NCBI GenBank assembly: GCA_900660155.1
Contig: CABFPE010000008.1
Location: forward strand, 1,062,453 to 1,126,452
Direction: 5' to 3'
DNA from: Hofstenia miamia
Taxonomy: Eukaryota; Xenacoelomorpha; Acoela; Hofsteniidae
Length of the DNA stretch: 64,000 nucleotides
Of this stretch, positions 1-12,702 are shown piece by piece. The notes under the pieces were generated by a model. The model had not been told where the DNA came from and did no database searches. It saw only the letters and a program-made list of their open reading frames with translations. A program made the position numbers and the translations under genes. Every line of letters begins with the position of its first letter. The first letter of the stretch is position 1.

Positions 1-950
1 ACCCTGCACCTCTGTACTGCCTTACTTGTCCTGATCTTCCCTATTTGCTTCCTAATCTTTGCCACTTTTTTCTCAATTCATCTTTCCTATGCTGGTTTTC
101 TGTCTCCCTTATCTTCTTGTCGCTTTTTCTTTTCAGAACTCAAATATACCTGCATAGACTAAGCTATTTACTTCTTTGCATACTTAATGACAATAATACA
201 CTACACTCCTTTGAAAATTTCGTATGATCCTAGATAATGTGCACACACACAAATTCCCAGGAAACATACACTACACAATTATGTATGTATATGTTACTAT
301 TATTTTGTAAATATTTTTTTAGTTTATAGTCTTGTACTAAAGATTTTTTGCAATAAATTGCTTTTGACTTTTATTTATGAAGTGAAATATAGCCACTAAA
401 AATTAGACAAAGAAAGAAGTCCAAAAAAATAGTAATTTTCCCATTTTCAGAACCTAAACTGTAAATGCGCGGACTATATGAGCTTCAAATCTGATAAACA
501 TGAGAGCATCATTTAGCCCTAACTATTTCTTCTTCAGTAGAAAGTCAGTTCAACCTTCATTACTGTGCGCACCATAAGCAAGTTTTGAGATTTTTGTGAT
601 TGGGCTATATTATAAAATATAGATGAGCCATGTAAATATTAAATTATAAGTGAAGGGAAGACATTTCTCTAATTATTGGTGTTTTTGGATTTTGGACACT
701 TTTATTAGTTCAATAGTTCTAATTACTTATTTTTCAAGAAATTTTATTGATTTTAAAATCTGCAGGATAAGTTGCAATATCCACAATTGCAGAGAATAAC
801 AATAGCAATTGCGCAACACAAGAAATGTTGTATAGGGCGTGAGATATTTAGGAAATTTTATAGATGGATTTCTATTAAAATACGCTTTTTCTCACCTCCT
901 TCAAAGATAAAGAAGTTAAAATGTATACTTTAAGGTAAAACGCCATCACC

Positions 951-953
<3 letters not shown>
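1..953. other. AT-rich intergenic DNA, no gene seen
   Basis: Only short chance reading frames occur here. I see no splice-bounded exon, transposon end or recognisable domain. Confidence 0.6.

Positions 954-981
<28 letters not shown>
954..981. repeat. (TA)n microsatellite
   Basis: Uninterrupted TA dinucleotides run up to the left end of the deleted mariner. Mariners insert at TA, so this run is a natural target. Confidence 0.9.
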
Positions 982-1537
982 GGTTGTCGCATAAGTTCGT
1001 TCGTTTTTATATATTTACCGAAAAAAGTCAAATGCAAATATCTATTATTTATTTAAGAAAAAAATTTAATCAACAATATGTAATATAAATGTCTAGCAAC
1101 AGTTGCGTGATCATATCCTATTTTTTGTTCAAGCTCTCTTGTGGATAGACGAGGATCCTCGTAATCAGTTGATTTAAGGTCTCTTCATCAAAATCTGATG
1201 GTCTTCCTGAACGAAATGCATCTTCCAGATTGAAGTTCCCATCACTGAACCATTTTTGTGCAGTTCTTACAGTTATAACTTCCTCTCCATAAACCTCGCA
1301 GATCTGCCTGGCTGCATCAACTGCACATTTTTGTTGATTAAATTGAAATAGAAGATGTCGGAAATGAAGTTTTTTTTCCACTTGACATTCCATCTAAAAT
1401 GGGCGGAAAACCGTTTAGGTGAAAAAACAAATTAATAAGAATAAAAGTGTCATAGAAAAATTCTTCCATCAAAAAAGACACAAGACATTTAATATAAAAA
1501 GAAATATATTAAAACGAACGAACTTATGCGACAACCC
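982..1537 (-). mobile_element. Internally deleted mariner-family transposon
   Basis: The two ends carry matching inverted repeats. The left reads GGTTGTCGCATAAGTTCG onward from 982, and the right is its reverse complement ending near 1537, about 26 bp matching apart from one terminal base. The 0.55-kb body keeps only the N-terminal part of a mariner transposase on the minus strand, where a full mariner is about 1.3 kb. The catalytic part is therefore gone and the copy is non-autonomous. It could be mobilised in trans only if a relative with the same ends exists elsewhere in the genome. Confidence 0.85.
1118..1393 (-). pseudogene. Mariner transposase N-terminal fragment
   Basis: This open frame of 91 codons begins MECQVEKKLHFRHLLFQF and contains RTAQKWF and SGRPSDFDE, typical of the paired helix-turn-helix DNA-binding half of mariner/SETMAR-type transposases (known family feature). 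The frame ends soon after the second helix-turn-helix, and no DDE/D catalytic domain follows before the right inverted repeat. It is a remnant inside the deleted mariner, not a host gene. Confidence 0.85.
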
Positions 1538-3010
1538 AATACATACATCCTTCCTCAACAAATATTGTGTCAAATTCTATACTCTCTACTTATGCCTTTC
1601 ATTCTTTTAAATTCAGCCACGTGATTCCTTATTCAACAATATTAATCACTCAGTTGAATGCTTTTTTTGCTCTGACCCTTATGAACTCCACGTTATTGGA
1701 TTTTTCTATATCTCAATCTCTATCAATTTGTCACATTCTCAACTCTTTTCCAACTTATATGATGTATCTGTCTACTTTCTTCTTCTCCGTTCTTCACTGG
1801 TCTTAATTTTGTCTTCCTTGACATTTTCTCTATCTAATATCTCTACTCAGCAACCCATACAAATTTTTATTATTTACTAAGGGATTATAATTCTACAATC
1901 TTTTTTCAATTCATCATTATTTCTTGATTCATTATCTGTCTTCCCTTTTCATGATTTGCTGCAATTTTTTTACACGGTTAAACTTTTTATTCCATGCAAA
2001 AGACGTCGGTGACGACATTTCTTTTACCCTTCCCATTCCGTTTATATTCATATTAAATTGGTTCCTTAAGTGGGTATCTATTCACCCCTCTGGCAATCCA
2101 GATTTACAGAGAAATGCCTCACACTTTTATTATCTAACTCGATCAAACTAGACAAAATTTCTTCCGTGGCTTTCTTTTGATACTTCTCTCATTTCGCACA
2201 AACTGATCAAATGACTTTCCATAAGTAAGTCTCTTCCAGCTACTCCTGAGTTTAACAGTAAAGTTGCACATTCACCTAAAATAATGTCGAACCTTTCATA
2301 TTTCAGCTTGCGTTAATAGAAATGCTTACATTTATTACATCCGGCGAGATGCTTATGTATAAACTAGGCATGCAAAATTATAGACCCATATGTGCAGACT
2401 TAAATTTTTATTTTAATGGAAATTCAAATTTCAATTTTTGACATTTTTTAAAATAAATTGCAATTATGCAAATTATTTATCATAGGCTGATTATATTTTG
2501 CACACATATTAACAACAAGTTTCTATAAATACGCAAAAGTTTTGCACAATTAAGGCAACAATTCACATTTCCATGAAAAACATTAACAAAATAATGTAGG
2601 GGTGCCACTTTTTTGTGTGATATTTTTCCCGAGTTTTTTTGTATTTATTCATATACATCTTACTCTTAATTTTAGTTAAAGATTTTGGAAGCCTTTACTT
2701 TGGAAAAAGTTGCCTTTTAAAGAAACTATCTTTTTGATAATCAATTCAAAGGACACACTAATTCAACCAGGTAGCTTATTTTCAATTTTTTTCTCTGAAT
2801 TTTATAACTAAAGAAGAAAACCAACAACACGGCAGCAAGTTTTCATTACATTATTTAGTAAACTCCGACGAATTTTTGAACGCTTTAGCATTTAAAAGCC
2901 ACATTTATTTCAATTTACCCAAGGATAACTCGCAATATGTGTCTAGTAAGTTTAAGAAACTCCTCGTTGTCTCCTTCGTTTTTGGAAATTATTTTATGAC
3001 AAGCTAAACT
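1538..3010. other. Non-coding AT-rich stretch
   Basis: I find no supported gene here. Pyrimidine-rich runs around 1,570-2,000 give short frames rich in Phe, Leu and Ser that look like chance translation. Confidence 0.5.
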
Positions 3011-3013
3011 AAA

Positions 3014-3690
3014 ATGTCCTTAGAACTTCCACCTCAGGTTCAACATCGTATGACCAAATCTAAAAGCCAACTAGTCGAATTTACGGAAAATTAGACAAGC
3101 TAGAAAAACAAGTTTCTTTATTCCAACCTGTTACCTTTCCTACTAAACTTACAACCGTTCTTGAGAATCAAATTTCTCGAACATCTTCTAATATAAGACG
3201 ACGATGCACCACTGCTCTCTCTCTCTCTCTCAATGATCTTCGCCTTTTTCTTTCCAGATGCTCAGCTAAATACTAGCAAAGCCCATAATTCTGATTTAGA
3301 CCCTAAAAGACGTAATGATAGCGGTAAAAGGTCAAAGACTTTACCTTTCAACAAAGAATTAATAAACTTTGCCAATCTGTTGAAATTGTAAAACAACCGC
3401 AAGACCTAGAGTACATATGCTATGGCAGGGTCATCACAACTGAAATTGAGACTTCTGCTTACCTTACTCGTGAAGATCTTTCGAATGTAAATTGGAATGA
3501 TACCAGAATTCTCGAACTCCTTCAACAAATTTGCCAACTTTTTAGCGCCAACATTATAAGTAATGGAAATCTAAATGACAATGATCACTCTCTGCTGTAC
3601 TCGAACTCAGCTCACGTCTCTTTAAATTTTAAAAAACTTTTCAGTTCAAAAACAAACTTATAAGAACTTTTAAATTCGTCAGCATCAAAT
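3014..3690 (+). other. Unrecognised coding-like relic
   Basis: Codon-like sequence opens with MSLELPPQVQHRMTKSKSQL and continues in shifting frames. One stretch near 3,400-3,620 reads as a hydrophilic, protein-like segment with YICYGRVITTEIE and NWNDTRILELLQQICQLF. Stops and frame changes interrupt it, and a CT-dinucleotide run sits at about 3,212-3,230. I do not recognise the family. It could be a decayed host gene or a transposon ORF. Confidence 0.25.
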
Positions 3691-4300
3691 TGGCGTGGGT
3701 GTATCATTAACCCAACAATTGTCCTCGACAAACATTGAATCGAACTTTAATCGGCATTCATTGGTGATTGGTTAACAGATTAAATTCTGGTGGCGTCATT
3801 TAGTTTAATTTAAGTTCTTGTAAATATGGCAACAGATTCGTCTGTTGCGTGTTTTTAATTAATATTATACTGGTAGTTGTATAAATAGGTTAACTTGTAC
3901 GCATTTGTTACAAGAAAACTTCTTATTCTTAAATCAACTTTGCTGCAATTTCTAAACGTTTTCAAATATAATAATCTGTGCAGTACAAATAAACAAATTA
4001 AAAAATTTGGCCTAAATTTGGTAGGAATATTCTTTGTCATTGCAATGCTGGTGGCTTTTCCAATTAAGTAGGAAAATGAAGGATTGTTTAACATAGGATC
4101 ACTCCATTTCACTGGTGCCTTACATAACCTGGGACAGGCTTTTGTGAGATAAACGAGAACAATGCAAGAAAAGCTAACATCAAACTCAGAAATTTCCGCG
4201 TAAGCACTACATCGCCAGCAAATTTAAAAAATAAATTCCACACTCAAATAATATTCTTCCAATAAGAACTTTAACTGTGACTATATATTTTTTCTCAGTG

Positions 4301-4486
4301 CTACTCGATACTGAATGAATATTTGGTATAAGTGGTGTTCAATAGTGCAGGTTTTGTGAACCATTTTTGTTGAGTTAAATGAAATGTTCCCCACATAATA
4401 ATAGCGGTGCCATCGTGATGAGCGCTATTTCCATAATGCGGATCATGTGGAAGGTAAGTAATCCTAATGTTTGAGACAACCTTCAA
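4301..4486 (-). mobile_element. Possible LINE endonuclease scrap
   Basis: The minus-strand translation contains YLPHDPHYGNSAHHDGTAII. This resembles the '(H)GGTAI(I/L)' segment of the AP-endonuclease domain in Jockey/CR1-type LINEs (family knowledge). The fragment is about 60 codons and no RT domain adjoins it. It is probably a truncated LINE copy; the short length keeps confidence low. Confidence 0.3.
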
Positions 4487-4499
4487 ACATTTTTTCGCA

Positions 4500-5980
4500 G
4501 TGGTTTGCCATCTACGCTTCTACACAGTGCGTGACAACAGTAAACGAATTATCTGTTTAGCAACTTCGTTTTTGTCTACAACATTACTCAGTGAACAGCA
4601 TTTAATTTTGATTATTATTGGAATGTTGAAAATTTCTTAAAACTCATTATAGCCTCATGTTTGTTAGTCAAATTTTTCTTGCCGGGGCCGTCATTTAAAC
4701 ATTTTAGGTACGTTTGTAATGTCTCATGTAATGAGAATTTAAATAGAGTTTTGTCTATTTCATTATCTATAATATACTTTTCACAGTAGATCAGCTATGA
4801 TTCGAATATGCTTCACATTCCTCAAAGTAACATCTTGAATATCCATTATTAGTTCAACCCTTATGCCATGTTTAATTCAAATCTACAGGTCTGACGCAGA
4901 TTATAGTCAAAGCGCTTTTCTGGGTTTGTTGAATTTTGAATTTGCTAATTGATTTTTTTCATTTTTAAATTTAAATAGCAACCCTAAAAATCGAAACTGT
5001 TTGCCACATACATTTACTATTTGTGTAATAAACTAAAGTGCTAATATCATAAAGGGAATATAACTAAAAATATAATATTAACATTGTAATATAGAACTTA
5101 AGGAGGTCTAAAGAATGCTGAAAAGAGCTAACGAATTGAACAATAATTGACAGAGTACTAGCAGTCTAAATATATAAAGTTGAGAGCTAAAATATAAAAT
5201 GTGAAGAAAAAACAAAGAAGAATGCTATAATGTATAAGGATGAGGTTATCCAAATATAGTAGATGCACTATTTTGTATTAAATCTTTAACAATAGATATA
5301 AGTCATTGTAGTAAAGCTCAAACTGGTGGAAAAGTGGCAAAAAAACAAAGGGTAACTGTTGTTTAAATGGAGCAATGAGGAAGACAAAACTGCAACTACA
5401 TGAAAACCCTTATCATCTGAAGAACTCCAACAAATGAAATGATGAGGAAATGAAGTACTCTAATCTAAAAAAGTGATTTGTTTAAAATTGCATAACTAGA
5501 TTAAAAACTTTCACCATCCCTCCCATTTAGTTATTATAAATAAATAATATTCTAAGAAAGTGAAATTTGGAAAATGATCTAAATAATTCTTACCAAAATT
5601 GCAAAAGGTGACTGCTGTTTAAATGGCCAAGCAAAATGATGAAAACAATGAAACAATTGAGTAAAACAAGAAAACAATATAATGTGATGAAATTGAGAAT
5701 GAAATTCTTCAAAATAAGCAGAACTTAGAAAGCATTAATGCTCGACTCTGAAAAAAGTTACATTTTTGTTAATTTGTTAATAGTGTCAGTGACTGTTCCA
5801 GTGGCCTGATCTAATGTATAATTTATATAATGCTTTTCCTGAACAGGTCTGCTATGACACAAAAACGACAAACTTCATCCCTTTCACTATCTTTTCGGCA
5901 AGCCAATGCTAAATGTTGGCTATTGTGCCACACCACAATGTTGGCACAATGTCGTCTTTCACAAACTTTTTAAAAAATTT
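4500..5980. other. AT-rich stretch without genes
   Basis: The sequence is purine-rich and AT-rich. I see no open frame of note, no transposon ends and no structured repeat. Confidence 0.5.
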
Positions 5981-5982
5981 TG

Positions 5983-8176
5983 TTAAAATGTCCCTGGAGA
6001 TTTGAATGTGGCATCCGGTTTGTGAATTAAAAAGTAGTGTACTCCTTCTGTTTGGTTAATTTCTCTGTAGATCTTTATCTTTTTAGGCGCAGTAAGGCCC
6101 GTTAAATTTTTTCTTTTTGTAAAGTATTCTTCTGAAATAGGATCTGCAAACTTGCTCCTATTGTTTTTGTAATAGGAGATGAATAGCAAAAACATATTTA
6201 ATGGTAATCGTAAATGTGCTTTGCCAATTTGCTTTTCCTTGTGCTGGTTGACTGATATTGTAATAAACATTGGAGGTTTTGAATGAAGTATCATGAATTC
6301 TTCAAGTGATTCCTTTGCCCGCATAAATTAATACATTTGAATATTAACAGGAACTCCTGCACGATGACCAGATATTATATAGGCAAGAATGATTAAATGA
6401 TATGTCGCATCCCTTAAAAATTCCGCATTGACATCAGATTCTTTAATAAGGAGAATTTTTGACTGAAATCTTTACTCTCTGTTATGTACTGCTTAGTATA
6501 TTCTATGGGTATCATCTCTTACATTCTACCCTCCTTTGCTACATTTTCTTGGTCTTTCCGTTCTTTTTGGTAAAAATTTTGAAATTTCACTAAATCATTC
6601 ATAAGTATAAATCGAGCTTCAGCAGTCATAGCATCAGACTTAAAAGGAAAATTTGTAAAATAATCTCTAACTGCCTTAATATATGATCCGGCAGACCCTG
6701 CACTTAGTTTCTCTTTATTTATCAGAGCGTAAAATTGCATGGTTGGAGCTTCGTGACATGAATTCAGCTATTTCTTCAAAGAGTAGTTCTCATTCTCAAA
6801 TTCAACATGATTGCATAATAGTATCTTGCATCTTGACCACATGCCTTTTGCTTTTTTTAAATCATATTGTTCATATTTCACGAGGAACTTGCAAAATTGA
6901 AAGCCTTAGTTTTCACGGTTTTCCAATTGCTCATTGTAATCATCTGCAATTTTGAGAATGTTTATGCCTGGAACCAATTTGCATCAACTTTTGAACAATT
7001 TCCATACACATTTAGCTGGGCAGCACTGCATTTTTTCATTGGACTTTTTGTTAAGCAAATGAAATTCGTCTTTGTATCTAGCACATGCCTATCTAGCTGC
7101 ACAAATACCACTTTACATGGAGGGCATTCCCTCAATTTTCTGCGAGAGAGGCGCTTATTTTGTTGCATGCTCCATAGTGTGTAACAAATAATCCTAAATT
7201 ACGCAATAACTTATCTGCTCTACAATTATTGTGGACTTTTTCTAAATGAATTAAAAAGTTTCGATAATTTGTGTGTGTGCTGCAGATTGAACAGCAAATA
7301 TCAGCTCCAACCACACCAGGAATCTGAGACACAACTTCTTAATGTTCATAAACATCATCAGCCTCTTTTGGAATAAGTGAAGCGAAATTTGTGCACAATG
7401 TGCAACCTTGGATGTTAAAGCATGATCTAAAAAACACGTGATTGCATGTGTTCTCAGTTATCAGATTAGCTGCAAATAATCTGCATTTGTGACAAAATGG
7501 TTATTTTGTTGGAGCATTAGATTTTATTTGTTCACAATTATGAAATTCATCACATTGTTTTGTTTTCAGTAGTATCAATGAACAATGGCTTTTTGGCAGA
7601 GAAGTGGTTTAAAGAATAAATTGTTGTGGCAAATACTGAACTGGAATTGGCACATTAAAGAAATGATTAACTATAAAATTTATACATCTATGGCCCATTT
7701 GACCAATTGTCTGTTTGGTCTCCTCTTAGCCTATAGAATAATGCAAGGTCTTCAAATATTTTAAAAAGTTTTTCAAATATAATTGAGGTGGAGTGGTAAC
7801 CAAGATGAGGATCATAGTGTATCACAATGTTATACTTCTCTGAACAGCCTTTACCAACAACAAAGCATGAATATTGATGAAGTTAAATTTAATAAGATTC
7901 TTGATGTTTCAAAGGAGTTGAATAACTTTACATTGTCATTGTCAGAAAACATACATCCCATATTTTTAACACAGTTTTCTATTACAGATTCAGGTAGCGG
8001 TTTTTAAAAGTCATTGATGGGGCAGTAATAACAGCATTGGGAACATCACTCTGTCCAAAATTGAGAACAGTTTCAAACTGATACTTCAATTTTCTTTTCT
8101 CGAATTTCTTCATGTTCACATGCTCAACTGTGAGCTGTTGATACATAATTAAATCATTGGTTCTAATGCTTTTCAA
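5983..8176 (-). other. Decayed zinc-finger ORF cluster, probably repeat-derived
   Basis: Reading down the minus strand, several frames form a broken coding unit. At 7,982-8,176 there is a basic segment. At 7,132-7,332 a C2H2-like finger appears (CCSICSTHTNYRNFLIHLEK, then H). At 6,962-7,168 there is a second Cys/His motif (CPPCKVVFVQLDRH). At 6,519-6,740 a segment with SAGSAGSYIKAVRDYFTNF resembles the core-binding-like region that follows zinc fingers in some repeat-encoded proteins. At 5,983-6,324 a further open segment follows. At least two frame changes separate the pieces. I cannot see catalytic residues, so a Crypton-like recombinase origin is only a guess. Confidence 0.35.
7856..8034 (+). 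repeat. Left arm of a 2.4-kb inverted repeat
   Basis: This stretch matches the reverse complement of 10,097-10,309. The shared core runs through GATGTTTCAAAGGAGTTGAA and continues to the GCAGTAATAACAG end. The left copy lacks about 35-40 bp present in the right copy. The identity is high but imperfect. Confidence 0.8.
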
Positions 8177-8904
8177 CCTTGTGAATTGCAGTTTCTTTTG
8201 AACTAAATATGAATAATATTTATCTAAGCCAGCATACGCATAGCATATAGCTACATCATTTTACAAAATTTATTCTAAATTCTATGTAATACCATACTAT
8301 ATTTAAGAAATACAACTATTTCAAATAAACATCAATAGCTAGTCATATAAACTATGCAAATTTTATAATATAACAAATATTAAAAAATACCTGTGGCTTT
8401 TCTCATCATACTAAAACACGGCAAAATTTCTTAGCTAAGTATTAATTCTAATTATAATATACACACACAATATTTAAATAACATCAATTAGATTATCTAT
8501 TAAATACTAAATCTTGTTAAATGAACTATTGCACATTTCAAAAACAGGTCAAACATTTTCGGCCCAACCCACCTTAAATGATATATTGACCTAACCAGTA
8601 TTCCAAAATTTTATCCAACTTGCTCATTTGGCACATTTAAAGAACATTTAACATGCCTAGGAACAATTCAAAAACTAAAGCTAATTAAATGAATTATTTA
8701 AAATGACAGAACTTGATATAATATTAAGAAAATGAATATCCTCAGTTTATCAATTATGTAATTAATTAATTTCACCATTTCTTAGTGACTTCATTTAAAG
8801 AAAAAATCATTTCACTTAACATGGACCCACCAAAAAGTGTACCGGACTTGATCCACATGTCATCTCAACCAATTTCCTACCCTGGTACTCATTATGAACC
8901 ATTA

Positions 8905-8964
8905 CATATCAATATGTGGCGCCTCTTGTGATAACATTTTCATATCAATATGTGGCGCCTCTTG
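8905..8964 (+). repeat. 36-bp tandem pair
   Basis: The 24-bp string beginning CATATCAATATGTGGCGCCT occurs at 8,905 and again at 8,941. It is a small local duplication inside the loop of the 7.9/10.3-kb inverted repeat. Confidence 0.8.
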
Positions 8965-8989
8965 AGATAAACCATTACATATCTATAAA

Positions 8990-10090
8990 TATGCATCTAT
9001 TTCTCAGATCCTATTCATGATTGCTGCCCTGACATACATACTAGAATTATTCTTAGCATAAAATTCATGAAAAATTTGCAATCACCAAAATAAATCGCAA
9101 ATTGACATTTAGCCATTTCACGCCAATATAATACTAACAATAAAAAATAGAAATAGTTTGTTTGCTAAAATCTATATAGAAATTAAATAAAAATACAAAT
9201 ATTAACAAATTACAACAGAAAAAGATTAAAAATATATGTATGAACACCAAAATTTATTTGTAAAGGGACTTCTTCTTTATTGAGCACTGATTTGCAAATT
9301 TATTTTGTACTCATCAAATAGTGTTACTATGTACTTAAAAATATAGTAAATATCAATGCAGCCCAATCCTTATAAGTACTATTAATAGATATCTAAGTAG
9401 TAGATATCCTCCCAAAAAAATTCTAAATCTCAATAATTAGCCTGAAATTGTTTAACTAAAATGGGTGCTAGAGCCTTAGTTTTTAACAGTCCTAAAAGTA
9501 GAGCAATACCCGGCGTAATTGGAACTACTTAGAAAGACTTAGAAGCTTGAAGTTCTGAAATCCACTTTTTTCAATTTTATTTTAGATATTCATTATTGTG
9601 CAGATCAGATCATCATGTAATCTACTAAAAAACCATTCTAAATGTGATAATGGGTGTCAGAATGTATTTCTGAGGGTTAGGTATCCCCCTAAAATTTTTA
9701 AATATTTGAAAAATTATATCTCTTAGTTGGACATGAGGCAGGCTTGAGGCGAAGTATTGGCAAAAATATTCAAAAACTGGCTATTAGACAACACTGCATT
9801 CAAGTAAACATAGATGGAGTGGATGCTATACAAGTTATTAGCAATGTGTTGAAAAATAAGTCTCTGAATTTTTGATACAAATTGTTTTCATGTAAAGCCT
9901 CGGGTCCATATTTGATTTGATTGCATTTGTTGCTAATGCTCTGAGTATTATTCATTAAAAAACTTTCCAACCACTATATAACACTAGTGTGCCTCTAGAA
10001 AAGTTTGTCAAAGTTGGTATATTCTTTTTAGATTTTGGCTCATAGTGATGCAATTCATTTGAACAGGTAAATTTTGTTAATATTTGGTCA
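8990..10090. other. Loop of the inverted repeat, no gene seen
   Basis: The sequence is AT-rich with no substantial open frame and no recognisable transposon protein. Confidence 0.5.
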
Positions 10091-10096
10091 CAATAC

Positions 10097-10309
10097 TGTT
10101 ATTGCTCCCCAATCAATGACTCTTCAAAGCTCCTACCTGAATCTGTAGTAGAAAACTGTGTTAAAAATATGTGATCTATGTTTTCTGAGGATGACGATGT
10201 AAAGTTATTCAACTCCTTTGAAACATCAAGCATCTTATTAAATTTAACTTCAGAAAAAGATCTAAACGCTATCAAGGTTTCAAGTGTCTCATATTCATCT
10301 TTTGTTGTT
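10097..10309 (-). repeat. Right arm of the 2.4-kb inverted repeat
   Basis: This is the reverse-complement partner of 7,856-8,034, and the fuller of the two copies. The short open frame at 10,324-10,506 lies just outside it and has no recognisable domain. Confidence 0.8.
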
Positions 10310-10681
10310 TAGGTACAACTGAGTTGATGACTTATTTGATTACATTGATGAAGGGTAGGATAAAACTCATGAACACTGAAACTAAGAAAACATTCTTCAG
10401 TATTATTCTATTCACATTGATTGAGAAATCACCAGATCCTAAAATGCTTAATGCTATCGTTAAATTCGTAGAGAAAGAAAGAGGGGATGAGGGATATTTA
10501 GTTTGAAGAGAGGGAATGAACGAAACTTCGCGAAAACGAGAAGGCAAAAGAGAGCGAACTTCAGGGAAACCAAACATTTTGAAGAAAAACTAGTAGAAAC
10601 TGATGAAATGAAACGCAATGCAAAAATGCAAGAAAACCGAGTCCAATGACATATTTGTGAGCATTCACGTCATGTAAAGTT

Positions 10682-10942
10682 GTGTTTACAGCTTATCAAT
10701 GAAGTATAATACTTCGAATTTGAGCGCTCAAATACGACAAATTCAGCTGTAAACAGGTGCTAAGTACGATCAGTTATTAAAACTAATGAAATCAAAAGAA
10801 TGCATAATAATTGCACTAATACTGCTGTAAACACTTGAAAGATGAACATATTTGCACAATTGAGATGAACGACGCTATCATTCCTTAACGAGTAGACAAT
10901 CAATTACAAGTTTCAATTGAGATTAGTCAGCTGTAAACGCTG
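10682..10942. repeat. Cluster of four GCTGTAAAC-like motifs
   Basis: TGTTTACAGC (about 10,682), CAGCTGTAAACA (about 10,740), GCTGTAAACA (about 10,823) and CAGCTGTAAACG (about 10,929) recur within 260 bp. The core TGTAAACA is also the forkhead-factor consensus. The cluster sits just outside the hAT relic's CAGGGTGG end, so it may be regulatory or simply repeat-derived. Confidence 0.4.
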
Positions 10943-10961
10943 TATCAATCAGGGTGGAAAA

Positions 10962-12510
10962 CGTGTCACCTTTTTAAGCCGGCCTGTTTGCTATGGACCC
11001 ACGACATGACCCGTCTAAACCTGCTCATCACCCAACCCTATTGAAAAAAGGATAACTAGCAGAATCACTACAAAAATGTTATTTAACATAAATGAATAAA
11101 TGCAATAAAAAAATAACTAAAATCCATTAATTCTTAGGAATAATATGGATTCAAATGTTTTACTCTCTAAATTATTTTTTAAATCTGTCAAATTTCTTCC
11201 AATGTTAAAATGCTGTTCAGATAGTGCACTACTGGGCTGAATGACAAAAAGCTTCCTTGCAACTTTAGCTAAAGATATTTATTTATTTAAGATGCCAGTA
11301 GTGTAGTGGATCGTCATATTTAACTTTGACATTTTCGTTCACAAATTCAATGTATTCTTCATGAATTGTTTTAAAGAAGAGAGTGTTGTGAAACCACTGC
11401 TGTTTTTATATTCAAACATTTCATTCATGATATCAAATTTTGCCTTCTTTGGTTAAGGATCAATAATTTGAATGGTATTTAGATCAACATTTGATTCACA
11501 ATTATCATGGGAAAAGGATGAAAACACTGATTTTATCTTTCTTCGAATGAGATTGTTAAACTGATTATTACTTGAAGAGAAATTATAGATGAAGTTCATG
11601 GATTTAAAATTAGGGTGTAATGCAGATGCAAGGATATGTAAATCCGTTGTAGATGTCCAATACTTTTCATTGAGAGTCGACCATAAATTCTTAGGTAAAG
11701 TTTTAATGATGAATAATTTGTTATCAACAGTATTAAAATATGATTAGATTTTGTAGTAAACAGGTAGCATTGAAGATGTCCATTAAAATCCTTTTCCAGC
11801 AGTGAAATCACGGCCCGATTACAACTCTGCGATGACGAACCAATAACATTAGGTATGCATTCTCGAATATATTAGTTGTATGTGACAAATACGTCTGCAA
11901 ATCTTTCATGGCCTTATAGATCTTTCAAAGCTCCAAACAAGTTGATAACTTTTTTTTTCGAAAGCATCATGAATACATGTATGCAGTTTGTAACAAAAAC
12001 AGGCAAACCGTACTTCATTTCGCAATGCGGTTATAAAATTAGATCCACAATCTGTACTGTATGGAATATTGCTTATACCAAACTCTTCTTCAATGGATTT
12101 TATAAACTGACAAATATTGGAAGCAGTATGTCCCTCATCAAAGTATGCACAGCGCAAAATTGCAACATGGAAGGTCCAGGCATTAGGTTGAAGATAAACA
12201 ACGCTGTGATCTAAGAAAGACCGATTTGTAACTGAATCTGTCCATAAGTCTGTTACAGCTGAGATAGTTTCATGTGATATCGCTTCAATGATGTCTTCTT
12301 TCAAATTTCATTTTCGAATATCATAAACTTTTCACAAATTAGAACTCAATGTTTTCCACCAAACATCGTCAACAACAGTGCTACCATATTTACTCCCTAT
12401 ATTGATCCCAAGCTGAAATATTTTTTTTAAATCAGGTTCTTCAGTAGTGGGGATTTCGGTAATGATGTCTTATTATGTTGCAAGATAAACGTTGATAGCT
12501 TATAGAGGTA
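10962..12510 (-). mobile_element. hAT-superfamily transposon relic
   Basis: On the minus strand, 12,304-11,906 encodes a hAT transposase core: SAVTDLWTDSVTNRSF, then YFDEGHTASNI, then a STDCGSNFITAL segment followed by CYKLHTCIHDAF. This matches the order 'T-DLWT', 'HTG-NI', 'TDNASNM' and 'C-AH-LNL-V' known for hAT enzymes. Further down, near 11,150-11,290, a degraded frame reads QPSSALSEQHFNIGRN, the C-terminal hAT dimerisation motif. The low-coordinate end near 10,962 reads CAGGGTGG, a plausible hAT terminus. Several stops and shifts break the frame. No partner terminus is seen; the element stops at the edge of the palindrome arm near 12,520. Confidence 0.75.
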
Positions 12511-12702
12511 ATATTAAAAAAAATTCTTTTACTGTCTTTGTTGATTGTGATCATAACATAAACTGCATATGTACTCTCATTAAGATAATATTTGAGCCTA
12601 ATTCTATTACAAACATGCGGTTTTGAGTTCAAATGTGTTGAGATCTTATTTGAAACTTGTAATTAGCTTTAAAAAATTTTGCTAATACGATATTGTTTTT
12701 AG

